The position numbers were made by a program, and so were the translations under genes. 64,000 bases of DNA from Cyanidium caldarium (taxonomy: Eukaryota; Rhodophyta; Bangiophyceae; Cyanidiales; Cyanidiaceae), in contig JANCYW010000001.1 in NCBI GenBank assembly GCA_026184775.1, forward strand, positions 186,001-250,000, in the 5' to 3' direction. A model generated the notes under the pieces. It saw nothing but the letters and a program-made list of their open reading frames with translations, was not told where the DNA came from and searched no databases. Below, one piece after another: positions 39,801-47,824 of the stretch (its first letter is position 1; each line of letters opens with the position of its first letter).

Positions 39801-40725
39801 GTGTGGCCGCTCCCCGAAGGACTGCTCGGAACAAGAGCTGCAGCGTTTTCACCGCAGGCGCTTGGTGGTGATCGACTCGGGCATGGGCAACCTGCTGCAC
39901 GCAGTGGATGGGGTGGTGCAGATGCAGTACTCGCGCTCGCAGCTGTATATGGAGGGCGAGCACGATCCGTATCAGCGCCGGCGGCGGCAGTTGGCGCCGT
40001 CGGTGTTGCAACACCGTGGTGATGCCCAGGCAGTGCAGGAGTGGGACACCAACAAATCGGACCAGCGGCAGCGGCTGCAGGTGGCCAAGTCGCTGGATCA
40101 CGCAATGTGCGCGCACCACGCGCAGCGCCCGTATCGCAAGTTGCGCCACCAGCACCGCTGCAACGAGCAGCGCGCGGACGACTGGACGCGGAATCGTTTC
40201 CAGACACTGTACGGCAAGCCGAGCGAGGTGCTGGTGCTGTTCGGAGACCGGGACACGCGCAACCACCACCGAAAGGGCAGCCCGCCGACCAAGGTCAAGC
40301 GTAGGTGGGAGTTGTTTGAGAAATGCGGTTAGGACACACGCCGCTTTGATGGGGTGTACGCCAGCAAGCGGTGTTCGGTGCGCCGTTGTGCCGAGACGAA
40401 GACGTTGATGCAGCGCACCGATACGCGCAAGGGGAGGGAGAGGAAGGAGCGCATGATGTGGCGCCTGGTGCAGTGTCAGGATACGCAGTGCGAGTGGATA
40501 CACAACCGCAACAGGATTGCTCTACTCAACCCGCTGTGGGTCGCGCTGCCCATTTTGCACGGCCTTCCACCCCCGGCCCATCTGTGTCGCCCTCGTCGTG
40601 GTGGTTCTGGGAAGAAGACGCATTCTCCATCATCCAGCGGTTCATCGCGCGAGTGCCGATCGGGTCGAGCGATTGGCGCTGTCGGGAAGCGGGAGCGCGG
40701 GACCACGTCGGACACTTTGTTGTAG
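36868..40725 (+). pseudogene. Decayed Fanzor-like (TnpB-type) nuclease gene
   Basis: A ~3.9-kb stretch coding in pieces across all three plus frames, with at least five frame changes and several stops. The best part (39472-40725, one frame apart from one stop) has the Fanzor1 order: NLLHAVDG after a DSG motif (RuvC-I, family DPGxxNLL), at ~39874; a helical linker with YSRSQLYMEG and RPYRKLRHQHRCNEQR; VLVLFGD ~350 bases later; KGSPPTKVKRR; a SKRCSVRRC zinc-finger half; and LVQCQDTQCEWIHNRNRIALLN, aligning with the CxxxxCxxxWNRDxNAAxNI end. The 38193-39091 part resembles the helical N-terminal half. RuvC-II and III acids look lost (YASKRC; NRNR), so it is inactive. Whether 36868-38108 belongs to the same gene is uncertain. 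Confidence 0.8.
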
Positions 40726-40960
40726 TTGTCATCATCATCATCGGGTGGTGCAGAGCCCGCAAGGCGAGTCGTGCCGCGATAGGGGAATCATCGTGGTCAA
40801 GCCTAGTTAGAACACTACTTGGAGACCCGGTCCTCCGGGCAGTCCGGGCAAGTTTGTGGGCTGACGGAAGGCAGAACTGGGTCGCGCCGGGCGGCGCTGC
40901 TCGGTGGGAGGAGCGGAGCGAACGGAGTTTATCCTTTCCAAAACTCACTCTCCTCTGACG
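40726..40960 (+). other. Hairpin-rich flank of the Fanzor relic
   Basis: Directly after the relic. It contains CCCGG-TCCT-CCGGG (5-bp perfect stem at about 40827-40840), a second GTCCGGGC, and GCTC-n8-GAGC. In Fanzor and TnpB systems the guide (omega) RNA is encoded at the 3' end of the nuclease gene, so this could be its remnant. No open frame or terminal repeat is recognised. The call is speculative. Confidence 0.25.
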
Positions 40961-41254
40961 CACTCGCAAAGAGCAGGCTCCACGCTGATTCGACTGGCTC
41001 CCGGTTCTAGCGCAAGCACTGTTGTTCTGGGCGCCTTAACAAACGGCCAAAAGCGTGTTGGGCGCAGCCAATCTTCGTCTGCATGCGAGTGTGGCACCGC
41101 GCTACTCTCTGAATTTGCGGACCGAGTTTCACGCACCTGTGCGAGTAAGCAAGAGAGTGGCCAGGCACGACGTCCTCTGTGGCCATCGTCATCGAACGAG
41201 TCGGGACACTGTCTGACAATCCATTCAGTGCAATTTCGTACAAATCACTATTTT
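40961..41254 (+). other. Intergenic, no gene seen
   Basis: About 290 bases between the structured flank and the start of the zinc-finger/Tudor-like gene; the sequence is less GC-rich than its surroundings near the 41255 ATG. Presumed promoter. Confidence 0.45.
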
Positions 41255-42031
41255 ATGGAAACGACGACGGCGTCGCCGGTTGATGCCGCCAGCGCCACCA
41301 GCGTGAGCAAAGCGCAGGAGCCGTCCAGCGTGTCTGCATCGCTAGCATCCGCGCCATCTGCGGCACCGTCCGCGAAGCATCCCAAACGGGTGCGAGCGCT
41401 CAGAGCACGACTGGACACGGCATTTCACGTGAACAATCACGGCCGCCGGAAAGAGTGGCGCGACAAGTACTTGTGTGAAATGTTCCAGGCGAATCCGGCC
41501 ATACCGCACAAGGAGTGGATCGGGGAGCGTGGCTCGCACTGGGCGCACTCGGCGCACAACGACGAGGAGCGCGGCGTATACCACGACATCCACTGCGACT
41601 GGGCCACTTGCGGTGCAAGCGTGGCGGACATGGCTGAATACTGCCGTCACGCCGCGGAGCATGTGGACCCCAAACTGCAGCCGTCCCGAGCCGCCCGACG
41701 ATCCTGGCCGCCGGGCCACCCGGTGGACCTGCTGGATGGCGAAATGATCTGGTATCCCGCGCGGATACTGGAGGAGCGCGGTGAGCGCTTTCTTATGCGA
41801 TACGACGAGCCGGAATGGTCCCGGCCGGATTTCGATGAGTGGGTGTGGAAGGACAGTCCGCGCATTGCCCCACGCGGATACTACACGCAGGGACGGCGCA
41901 TCCTGCCGCGGGGGACGTTTCTGCCAGCCGGGCGGGAGTATCCGGCGTGGGAGCGACAGACGCCTGACGGGCAACAGGAGCACTCGACGGCCGGCGGCTC
42001 ATCGGAGTATTCGGAGAACAAGGTGGGGTGA
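41255..42031 (+). CDS. C2H2 zinc finger plus Tudor/chromo-like protein
   Basis: A 258-residue protein from the ATG at 41255 (open to 40904, without conserved content). After a Ser/Ala-rich tail, a perfect C2H2 spacing is visible: C-DWAT-C-12 residues-H-AAE-H (HCDWATCGASVADMAEYCRH). It is followed by a Tudor/MBT-type module: DLLDGEMIWYPARILEERGE, then FLMRYDEPEWSRPDFDEWVW and DSPRIAPRGYY, matching the W-A-x-I/V...VhY-gw-...-DEWv-...-S-RiaP pattern of methyl-lysine readers. A chromatin-associated role is inferred. It sits right after the Fanzor relic. Confidence 0.75.
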   Translation: METTTASPVDAASATSVSKAQEPSSVSASLASAPSAAPSAKHPKRVRALRARLDTAFHVNNHGRRKEWRDKYLCEMFQANPAIPHKEWIGERGSHWAHSAHNDEERGVYHDIHCDWATCGASVADMAEYCRHAAEHVDPKLQPSRAARRSWPPGHPVDLLDGEMIWYPARILEERGERFLMRYDEPEWSRPDFDEWVWKDSPRIAPRGYYTQGRRILPRGTFLPAGREYPAWERQTPDGQQEHSTAGGSSEYSENKVG

Positions 42032-42222
42032 CTATCGGTGGATGAGGGGCACTGGTTGGAGTGGTAACGTAGCGCGACGTGATCCAGAGACACGCCCGCT
42101 CACTAACTGTACATGTCTTTACGGATGTCGCGGCAGCCAGTGCGCGGCCGCGGGAATTTTTCATCCATGTCCATCTCCCTCTGCATCCCTCCGGCGGGTG
42201 CGCCCTCTAAATCTTCTCCGGG

Positions 42223-43983
42223 TCAAGACGGTAACGCCTGAAAGCCGTCGACCTCTGGTGTCAGCTCGTTGGCCTCGATGCGTGTCCGCACTAGGCGCAC
42301 CTCGTCGTGCCACCTCACGCACAGCCCAATGTAGCTGATGTAAAACGTGGCCAGCAGCAATTCGCCCAACACAAAGCCCATCCAAATGCCAGCGACGCCC
42401 TTCTGAAAGACAAATGCGCACAAGGTGCCGATGGGAATGGCTCCAAGCCAAAATCCACCCAGGCCGGCCAGCGCGCCGACGGTTTGCTTGCCGATGCCTT
42501 TCACGATGCCCACTCCCGTGTACTGGAGGCAGTCTTGCAACTCAAACAGGGCCACGTAGCCAGCGGTGGCCGACACCCGTTGCGCGATATCAGCGTTGTT
42601 GGTGAAAAAGAGCGGCCACCAGCCGCGTCCGCCGTACAGCAACAACGCCAGGGCGATGCCGGTGACCGCTGCGAACGCCAGCGCGGTGTGCGCCGCATGA
42701 CGTGCCGCTACCGCCTGCCCGGCGCCGACCAAGTTGCCCACGCGGATCGAGGCGCCGATGTGTATGGATAGGGGTAACATGAAACAGAAATACACCGCAT
42801 TCATCAACACCGACTGGGCGGCGATAGCGTCCGCGGGCGTGGCACCCTGGGAGGCCGGCAATCGCGCTGCCATGAACAGCGTCACCTCAAAGGCGCCCCA
42901 CTCCAATAACACCAACGCCACGCCAGGTACGGCCAGCTCCAGGAACGGGAGCCACTCGGTGAACAGCGCACGGATCCAGAAGCGGTATCGAGTGTCTGAG
43001 GTTGACGTCGTCGTCTCGTGCCGCCCCAACCAAGTCTGCTCTCCGAGGCGCCACCGACGCGTGACCATCGCAAGCATGAACAGAAGCACCCAATTGCTGA
43101 GTGCTAACGATACGGATGCGCCCACAATTCCCAACTGCAGTCGATGCACGAGAAGGTGCTGAAGTAGCGCATTCGCCACTGCGGCCGTCAGGGTGACGTA
43201 AATAATCGGCACCACGATGCCTTGCGCTTGCAGGTACCGTTTCATCACCTCGTAGCCTATCATAGGCACCAAACCGATCGTGCTCCAGCGGGCAAACGAC
43301 GCTGCCAATACCACCACGGCTTCGTTACTGGCGTGTGCCGTGGCCTCGCCGCCACCACCGCCGGAACGTCGCAACACCAGCCAGCTCAATGCCGGTCGCG
43401 CTCCCCAGCCCCAGGCATACGCAATGGCCGGCACCAGGAGGAGCGCCATGATGACTGCGCCGCGCATCGTCACGACGGTCACGGTGGCATAGTGTCCCGA
43501 ACCGAAAGCGTTCGCACACAATGTGTCCAGCGCCGAGCAGAAGCCGGCCACGATAGCGTTGCCCGTGATGTTCACAAAAGACACACCGAGTCCGGCAGCC
43601 GCCAAGACAGCAGCGTCGTTGAGATGCCCGAGATACGCCGTGCACACCACGCTGAGCGACGCCTGCCCTACATACGAGAGCAGCACCGGCAGCGAGAGCG
43701 ACATCATGGCGCGCACCTCCGCCCACCACGAGTCGGCCTCTCCAGACAGACGGTGTGACGAACAGCGGAGCAACGCGGCGGAGGCGGATGATCGCCGCGA
43801 GTGCCGCGTTTCCCGCTCGGTACAGCCTCCGCCCGCTGCACGCTCTGACGGTGTGGTCAGCGCACTGCTTTCCCTCGGCGCAACGCCGTCGCGACCGTCA
43901 GACGCCTTCACGAGTTCCTCGGGCTTCTCTCCCTGGAATTTGGCTCCCACTTCGACATCACCATCAATTCCACCGCCCAGCAT
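42223..43983 (-). CDS. MATE family efflux transporter
   Basis: A 586-residue protein with 12 predicted membrane spans in its last ~490 residues. MATE carriers export cationic drugs, organic acids or pigments in exchange for H+ or Na+. Family signs are SLPVLLSYVGQASLSVVCTA and YLGHLNDAAVLAAAGLGVSF at the first spans, ALDTLCANAFGSGHY (family: aLdTLcgQAyGA), EVMKRYLQAQGIVVPIIYV, GIVGASVSLALSNWVLLFML, FLELAVPGVALVLLEWGAFE and ASIRVGNLVGAGQAVAARHA (family: s.RVsNelGAG). The first ~90 residues are a polar cytosolic leader. The start lies 18 bases from the preceding gene's stop on the same strand. Confidence 0.95.
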   Translation of the reverse strand: MLGGGIDGDVEVGAKFQGEKPEELVKASDGRDGVAPRESSALTTPSERAAGGGCTERETRHSRRSSASAALLRCSSHRLSGEADSWWAEVRAMMSLSLPVLLSYVGQASLSVVCTAYLGHLNDAAVLAAAGLGVSFVNITGNAIVAGFCSALDTLCANAFGSGHYATVTVVTMRGAVIMALLLVPAIAYAWGWGARPALSWLVLRRSGGGGGEATAHASNEAVVVLAASFARWSTIGLVPMIGYEVMKRYLQAQGIVVPIIYVTLTAAVANALLQHLLVHRLQLGIVGASVSLALSNWVLLFMLAMVTRRWRLGEQTWLGRHETTTSTSDTRYRFWIRALFTEWLPFLELAVPGVALVLLEWGAFEVTLFMAARLPASQGATPADAIAAQSVLMNAVYFCFMLPLSIHIGASIRVGNLVGAGQAVAARHAAHTALAFAAVTGIALALLLYGGRGWWPLFFTNNADIAQRVSATAGYVALFELQDCLQYTGVGIVKGIGKQTVGALAGLGGFWLGAIPIGTLCAFVFQKGVAGIWMGFVLGELLLATFYISYIGLCVRWHDEVRLVRTRIEANELTPEVDGFQALPS

Positions 43984-44001
43984 TTCTGCCCCTGGTAAAA
44001 T

Positions 44002-44790
44002 TCACACCTGACCTCCACCTTCCTGCCGTCGTCCCTCGGCCTTCTCCGCAGCGCGTTGCCCCTCGAACGACTCCGACCGCGTTTTACGCCCAGAAGCATT
44101 CGCACCCTCCTCGGCGTCACCTTCCCGATGGCGCTCAGGAGCATCAGACGGCATGTCACCATGCTGTAGCTGCTGCTCGTCGATGTAGTCCCGCTGGCCT
44201 TGTGAAAAGCCCTGGGAAAATGCCCGCAGGCTCTCGCGAAAGGCGCGGATGCGCGACTCGGCCAGCGCTTGCAAACCGCCAGGTGCCTCACGCTCCGTCG
44301 ACTGTCCGCCAGGGCGTTGTGCAGTGGGCGGCGAGCGCTCCACCTGCTCCCATTGTCGCTGCAGTTCGGATATGCCCTGCGAGGCGGTGCGAGAGAGTCG
44401 CTGCCGCAGCTCTGGCCACACAGCATTCCCCGCGCCGTCCTTAGCAGGCGGTGGCGTCGTGTCCGTCGACGTAAACGAATGAGCAGCATCCCTCGAACGT
44501 CTCGGCGCTTGGTCATCCACGCCGTACCTCCACGTCTCCCGATAATCTGCCCACGTCTCGCGCCACAACACCCGCCAGCGTCGCCAGCGCTTTCGCCAGC
44601 CATGGCGCCAGGCGCCGCGCGGCTCGGACAGGGTCTTGGGCCACGTGCGCTTATCGTACAGCAAAAACTCATCGTCCAGGCAGCGAAACTGTGCGTTCCA
44701 CTCCAGCCGGTGCAGCCGCCAACGCGCCCGCAGCCGCCGCAGACCCCGACGCGCCCACCGCCACCCTTCTCGCACGCGCTTCCATCGCAT
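44002..44790 (-). CDS. Unknown Trp/Arg-rich, probably mitochondrial protein
   Basis: A 262-residue protein with an unusual basic, Trp-rich N-terminus (MRWKRVREGWRWARRGLRRL and RHGWRKRWRRWRVLWRETWA), followed by a charged Gln/Arg/Glu-rich helical region and an acidic-basic tail. No family is recognised. The N-terminus could form an amphipathic membrane-binding helix or an import signal. Divergent from Pcc1 to the right, and immediately upstream of the MATE gene. Confidence 0.6.
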   Translation of the reverse strand: MRWKRVREGWRWARRGLRRLRARWRLHRLEWNAQFRCLDDEFLLYDKRTWPKTLSEPRGAWRHGWRKRWRRWRVLWRETWADYRETWRYGVDDQAPRRSRDAAHSFTSTDTTPPPAKDGAGNAVWPELRQRLSRTASQGISELQRQWEQVERSPPTAQRPGGQSTEREAPGGLQALAESRIRAFRESLRAFSQGFSQGQRDYIDEQQLQHGDMPSDAPERHREGDAEEGANASGRKTRSESFEGQRAAEKAEGRRQEGGGQV

Positions 44791-44992
44791 GCACTTGAGG
44801 AGGAAGCTGAGAGGAGAGCGTGATGTGCAGGAATTGAACCGCAGTCAGTCTAGGTCGTGGAGACTCGTGAGGCAGAGCGCAACGCACTTTCTCACCTCCT
44901 CTCACGACGCGAGACCGCGAACCCATCGACGACAACCGATGGGCGGTGCACAGCGCGTTGACGCACCGTAACTGCCGTCTCAGCGTAAGTTT

Positions 44993-45541
44993 ATGGCCCA
45001 TGCGAGTGCCTCGGGTGGACGGGGCGATCGTCGTGGTGTACACTTTAGCGGCAGATTTGATGTGAGTGTGGGCACTTCCTTCGACACCTCGACGACCGCG
45101 GAGGCGCGCGCGGGCCAGGCGTTTGCCTCGGCGTCTGCTTGCCCGACGACGACAGCGACGACAACGTCCACTGGACCAGGAGCGACCACCACTCCTGCGG
45201 ACGCCGAAGCGCGCACCACTGCACCCGTCAACGCATCGTCCAAATCGGATGGAACGACCGACGCCGGCCCCAACGCCTCCTACTCTGCCGAATATCTATT
45301 GGTAGTTCGGTTCGCCACCGAGCGGCACGCCCGGATAGCGCTGCGGCCGTTGGAGGTGGATCCGGAGCTGCGCCCGGACACAGTGCAGCGCACGCTGCAA
45401 GTGCACGGGCGCGAGCTGCAGTGCCGCCTGGTATCCGGCAATATGCGGGCACTGCGCACCTCCATCGCCGCGTTTTACGACTTTCTGGGCGTGACCGTGG
45501 ACGTGCTGGCGGCGTTTGCCGACCAGGCGCCTGCCGACTGA
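44993..45541 (+). CDS. PCC1: Pcc1/LAGE3-type KEOPS complex subunit
   Basis: A 182-residue protein whose last ~85 residues are a Pcc1 domain: LLVVRFATERHARIALRPLE, then DPELRPDTVQRTLQVHGREL, MRALRTSIAAFYDFLGVTVD. Pcc1 dimerises within KEOPS, which makes the t6A modification of ANN-decoding tRNAs. The first ~95 residues are Thr/Ala-rich low complexity and not conserved. It converges on the NDUFA6-like gene with 8 bases between stops. Confidence 0.85.
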   Translation: MAHASASGGRGDRRGVHFSGRFDVSVGTSFDTSTTAEARAGQAFASASACPTTTATTTSTGPGATTTPADAEARTTAPVNASSKSDGTTDAGPNASYSAEYLLVVRFATERHARIALRPLEVDPELRPDTVQRTLQVHGRELQCRLVSGNMRALRTSIAAFYDFLGVTVDVLAAFADQAPAD

Positions 45542-45549
45542 CGGCCAGC

Positions 45550-46440
45550 TCACATCACGCGGCACTGGGTGTTGCGCAGTGGGGAGCCTTTCATCGACGC
45601 GACGTACTGCCGGTTCTGTTCCAACTCCTCGGTGCTGAACAGCCCGTTGGCGACGGCGAAGGCGCGAAACTTGGCCTCCTCCTCAGCGCGCCACTTGAGA
45701 TACTGCTCCCAGGTGAGCACCCAATCGGGAGTGACTTTCTTGCGTCGCCATTCGCGCAGCTGGTGCCTGCGTCGCGCCATCACCTGCGGGTCGGTAGTGA
45801 GCGGGTCCGCGTCGGTGTCCACCGGCGCCGCTCCTGCCTCCGCGGTCACCGCATCAGCCTGTGCCTGCGCCGCCTCCCGCGCCATCTTTTCGCGATGACG
45901 CGCGCTAACCATCTGATGCACGCGCTCCTCATAGTGGGATATGTACTGCATGACATGGTGGCGAGCCTTCCACTGCGCCTTCACCTCCATCAGCTCCTGC
46001 CGGCCCTTGAACACCAGGATATCCACGACGCGCATGTCGCGCACGTCCGCGTTACGCACAAACTGATCCCGCAGGACGTCGCGCAACGTCTGCCAGTCCT
46101 CCGAAAGCGTATAGTCGTTCTTCATCTGCGGGATGGCCCGCAAACACTCGCGGTACAGCGCCAGCACCCGGCGGTGCGCCTCCTCCGGCGTGCGCGACAT
46201 GCCCTCGGTGGAGTCGCGGCCGCTGCCGCCGGTGTCGGTGTACACCCGGCGACTGGGATCGCGCGCCCCCTCCCCCTCGCCGCCCATTTCATTCCATAAA
46301 TCTTCGGGCGAATCGGCGGAGAACGGGCGCCGCGGTTGCCGCCGGAGGAGGGTCGCCCTTTTCCCGGCCACCCTGACGCCACTCCCCAACAGCGCGGCAA
46401 GTCCCACCGCCGCCGGGTGAGCGACGCACGGACTTGCCAT
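45550..46440 (-). CDS. NDUFA6/B14-like LYR protein, complex I
   Basis: A 296-residue protein, longer than NDUFA6 (~130-150). NDUFA6 is an accessory LYR subunit of mitochondrial complex I that binds the acyl carrier protein. The LYR motif and following block match: RRVLALYRECLRAIPQMKND, then RDVLRDQFVRNADVRDMRVV, DILVFKGRQELMEV and QWKARHHVMQYI. N-terminal ~45 residues resemble a mitochondrial presequence. Beyond the domain is an unusual C-terminal extension of ~140 residues with a charged helix and an aromatic block (PDWVLTWEQYLKWRAEEEAK) that I cannot assign. Confidence 0.85.
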   Translation of the reverse strand: MASPCVAHPAAVGLAALLGSGVRVAGKRATLLRRQPRRPFSADSPEDLWNEMGGEGEGARDPSRRVYTDTGGSGRDSTEGMSRTPEEAHRRVLALYRECLRAIPQMKNDYTLSEDWQTLRDVLRDQFVRNADVRDMRVVDILVFKGRQELMEVKAQWKARHHVMQYISHYEERVHQMVSARHREKMAREAAQAQADAVTAEAGAAPVDTDADPLTTDPQVMARRRHQLREWRRKKVTPDWVLTWEQYLKWRAEEEAKFRAFAVANGLFSTEELEQNRQYVASMKGSPLRNTQCRVM

Positions 46441-46657
46441 CGCTCTCGTCGGTGCTCCCGCGAAACCTCCACGCCTGTGCTTGTTGCGCCCTGTTTGCAG
46501 AACGAGGCGACTCGGGCACCAACAACCCGCTCGAGCGGGCGACGCGAACGTGTCCGACCTCGCCCATGGGCAGCTTCAGGAGACACCACCACCGCAACCG
46601 AGTCGAGAGGAAAGCACCCGAGCCAGCTGTCCCACGCTCCTCTTTTGACGAGCACCA

Positions 46658-46664
46658 TTTTATA
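46658..46664 (-). promoter_or_regulatory. TATA-like box upstream of the NDUFA6-like gene
   Basis: TATAAAA on the minus strand (context GTGTATAAAATGG), ~220 bp upstream of the NDUFA6-like start. It lies just past the 3' end of RER1 on the same strand. Confidence 0.45.
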
Positions 46665-46684
46665 CACGCTGTTCGCTCACCATC

Positions 46685-47635
46685 TCACCGCAGAGACGGT
46701 TCTTTGCCCAGTGGCGGGCGCGCTGGCAGGTGGCGGGCGTCGTTATTACTGCTGCCCGGCCGCGGCGACTTGGCCGCGGTGACCACCCGACCGCCGCTGC
46801 TCTTGCGCCCGGTGTGGCCGCGCAGCCGATTCACCGTTCGCCCGGCGGCTCGATAGGCGTTCAGCAGCACGCGCCACAGGCGACTGCTGCGACCGCCATA
46901 GCGCTGTTTGCCCCAGTTGAACGGCACGTAGCCGTACTGATACATGTGCTGCAGTTGCCGTTTCATGGTGATGCCGAACAGCACCAGAAAGTAGAGCACG
47001 AGGATCGGCCAGAACACCGGCACGTCAAAAAGGCGCGTAACCGTGCATGCCAGCGCCAGCAGCACGCTCCTCACGCTCTGCCACCAAAACTGAAACTCGG
47101 GCAGGCGGCGCACAAACGGGCGGTACTCGATGCCGTCGTCGTCGTCGTCCGCGCCCGCGTCACGGTTGCGCAACGCCGCCATATCACCCGTCGAGCCGGC
47201 ACTGCGCGCCTTTCGCCGCGTCGGTAGCCGCAATCGCTCGTCCTCCTGCAGCTCGGCCAGATCTCGCGGCTGCAAAAACCCTATCAACAGGTTCAGATTG
47301 TAGATGGCCCACGCGTACGCCACCACGTAGAATCCGCCCGCCAAGTACACCCGCAACCCGAACAACATCACCAGCCCGCACCACCCCAGCCATCGCATCG
47401 TCCGGTGCGGCGTCGCCCGGTCCAGCAGCACCCGCAGCCGCCGTCGCGAGCGGTAGGTGGCGCGGTCGTACCAATGCCGCGCCCCCGTCCACCAGCGCGA
47501 AGGCGAGTCCATGTCCGACGGTGTCGGAGACAGGAAGGCACCAGGAGGAGGCGGTTGCGCGTGGTACGGGCGGAACGTGCCCGAGGCCGCCACTCCAGTG
47601 GGCACTCTGGTGTTTGCGGTAGTGCCCGGATCCAT
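46685..47635 (-). CDS. RER1: RER1 Golgi retrieval receptor
   Basis: A 316-residue protein; RER1 is usually ~190-200. RER1 sorts membrane proteins from the cis-Golgi back to the ER in COPI vesicles. Matches are YDRATYRSRRRLRVLLDRAT, the spans GLVMLFGLRVYLAGGFYVVA and YAWAIYNLNLLIGFLQP, RPFVRRLPEFQFWWQSVRSV, FDVPVFWPILVLYFLVLFGI, then TMKRQLQHMYQYGYVPFNWG KQRYG. The extra length comes from a Pro-rich N-terminus, a ~40-residue loop insert with a DDDDD run between membrane segments, and a basic C-terminal tail. Met42 could also start it. It is divergent from the ABCF gene. Confidence 0.95.
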   Translation of the reverse strand: MDPGTTANTRVPTGVAASGTFRPYHAQPPPPGAFLSPTPSDMDSPSRWWTGARHWYDRATYRSRRRLRVLLDRATPHRTMRWLGWCGLVMLFGLRVYLAGGFYVVAYAWAIYNLNLLIGFLQPRDLAELQEDERLRLPTRRKARSAGSTGDMAALRNRDAGADDDDDGIEYRPFVRRLPEFQFWWQSVRSVLLALACTVTRLFDVPVFWPILVLYFLVLFGITMKRQLQHMYQYGYVPFNWGKQRYGGRSSRLWRVLLNAYRAAGRTVNRLRGHTGRKSSGGRVVTAAKSPRPGSSNNDARHLPARPPLGKEPSLR

Positions 47636-47802
47636 GGAGAGTTTGGCGGGCGGGATAGCCGTGAAAACGACGACAGCGCGCCAGACCGCTTACCGCGACA
47701 GGGTGACCGTCTGGGCGGCGAACGCGTCTGCGGCCCGCCGGCACATCCGTTTGCGTGGAGGCGTAGAAGCGGGACGCGGCTCATCGAGGTCAGCGCAGTT
47801 GG

Positions 47803-47819
47803 AGAGAGAGAGAGAGAGC
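47803..47819. repeat. (GA)n tract in ABCF leader
   Basis: An alternating GA run (GAGAGAGAGAGAGAG) that ends about 6 bases before the ABCF ATG. A similar run lies at about 22831-22846, between the ClpB stop and the serine acetyltransferase start. Confidence 0.8.
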
Positions 47820-47824
47820 ACGGT

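Noticed and set aside
44826-44846. GGTTCAATTCC on the minus strand, a tRNA B-box match
   Set aside because: The bases around it cannot form a T-stem, and no acceptor or anticodon arm pairs at normal or permuted distances.
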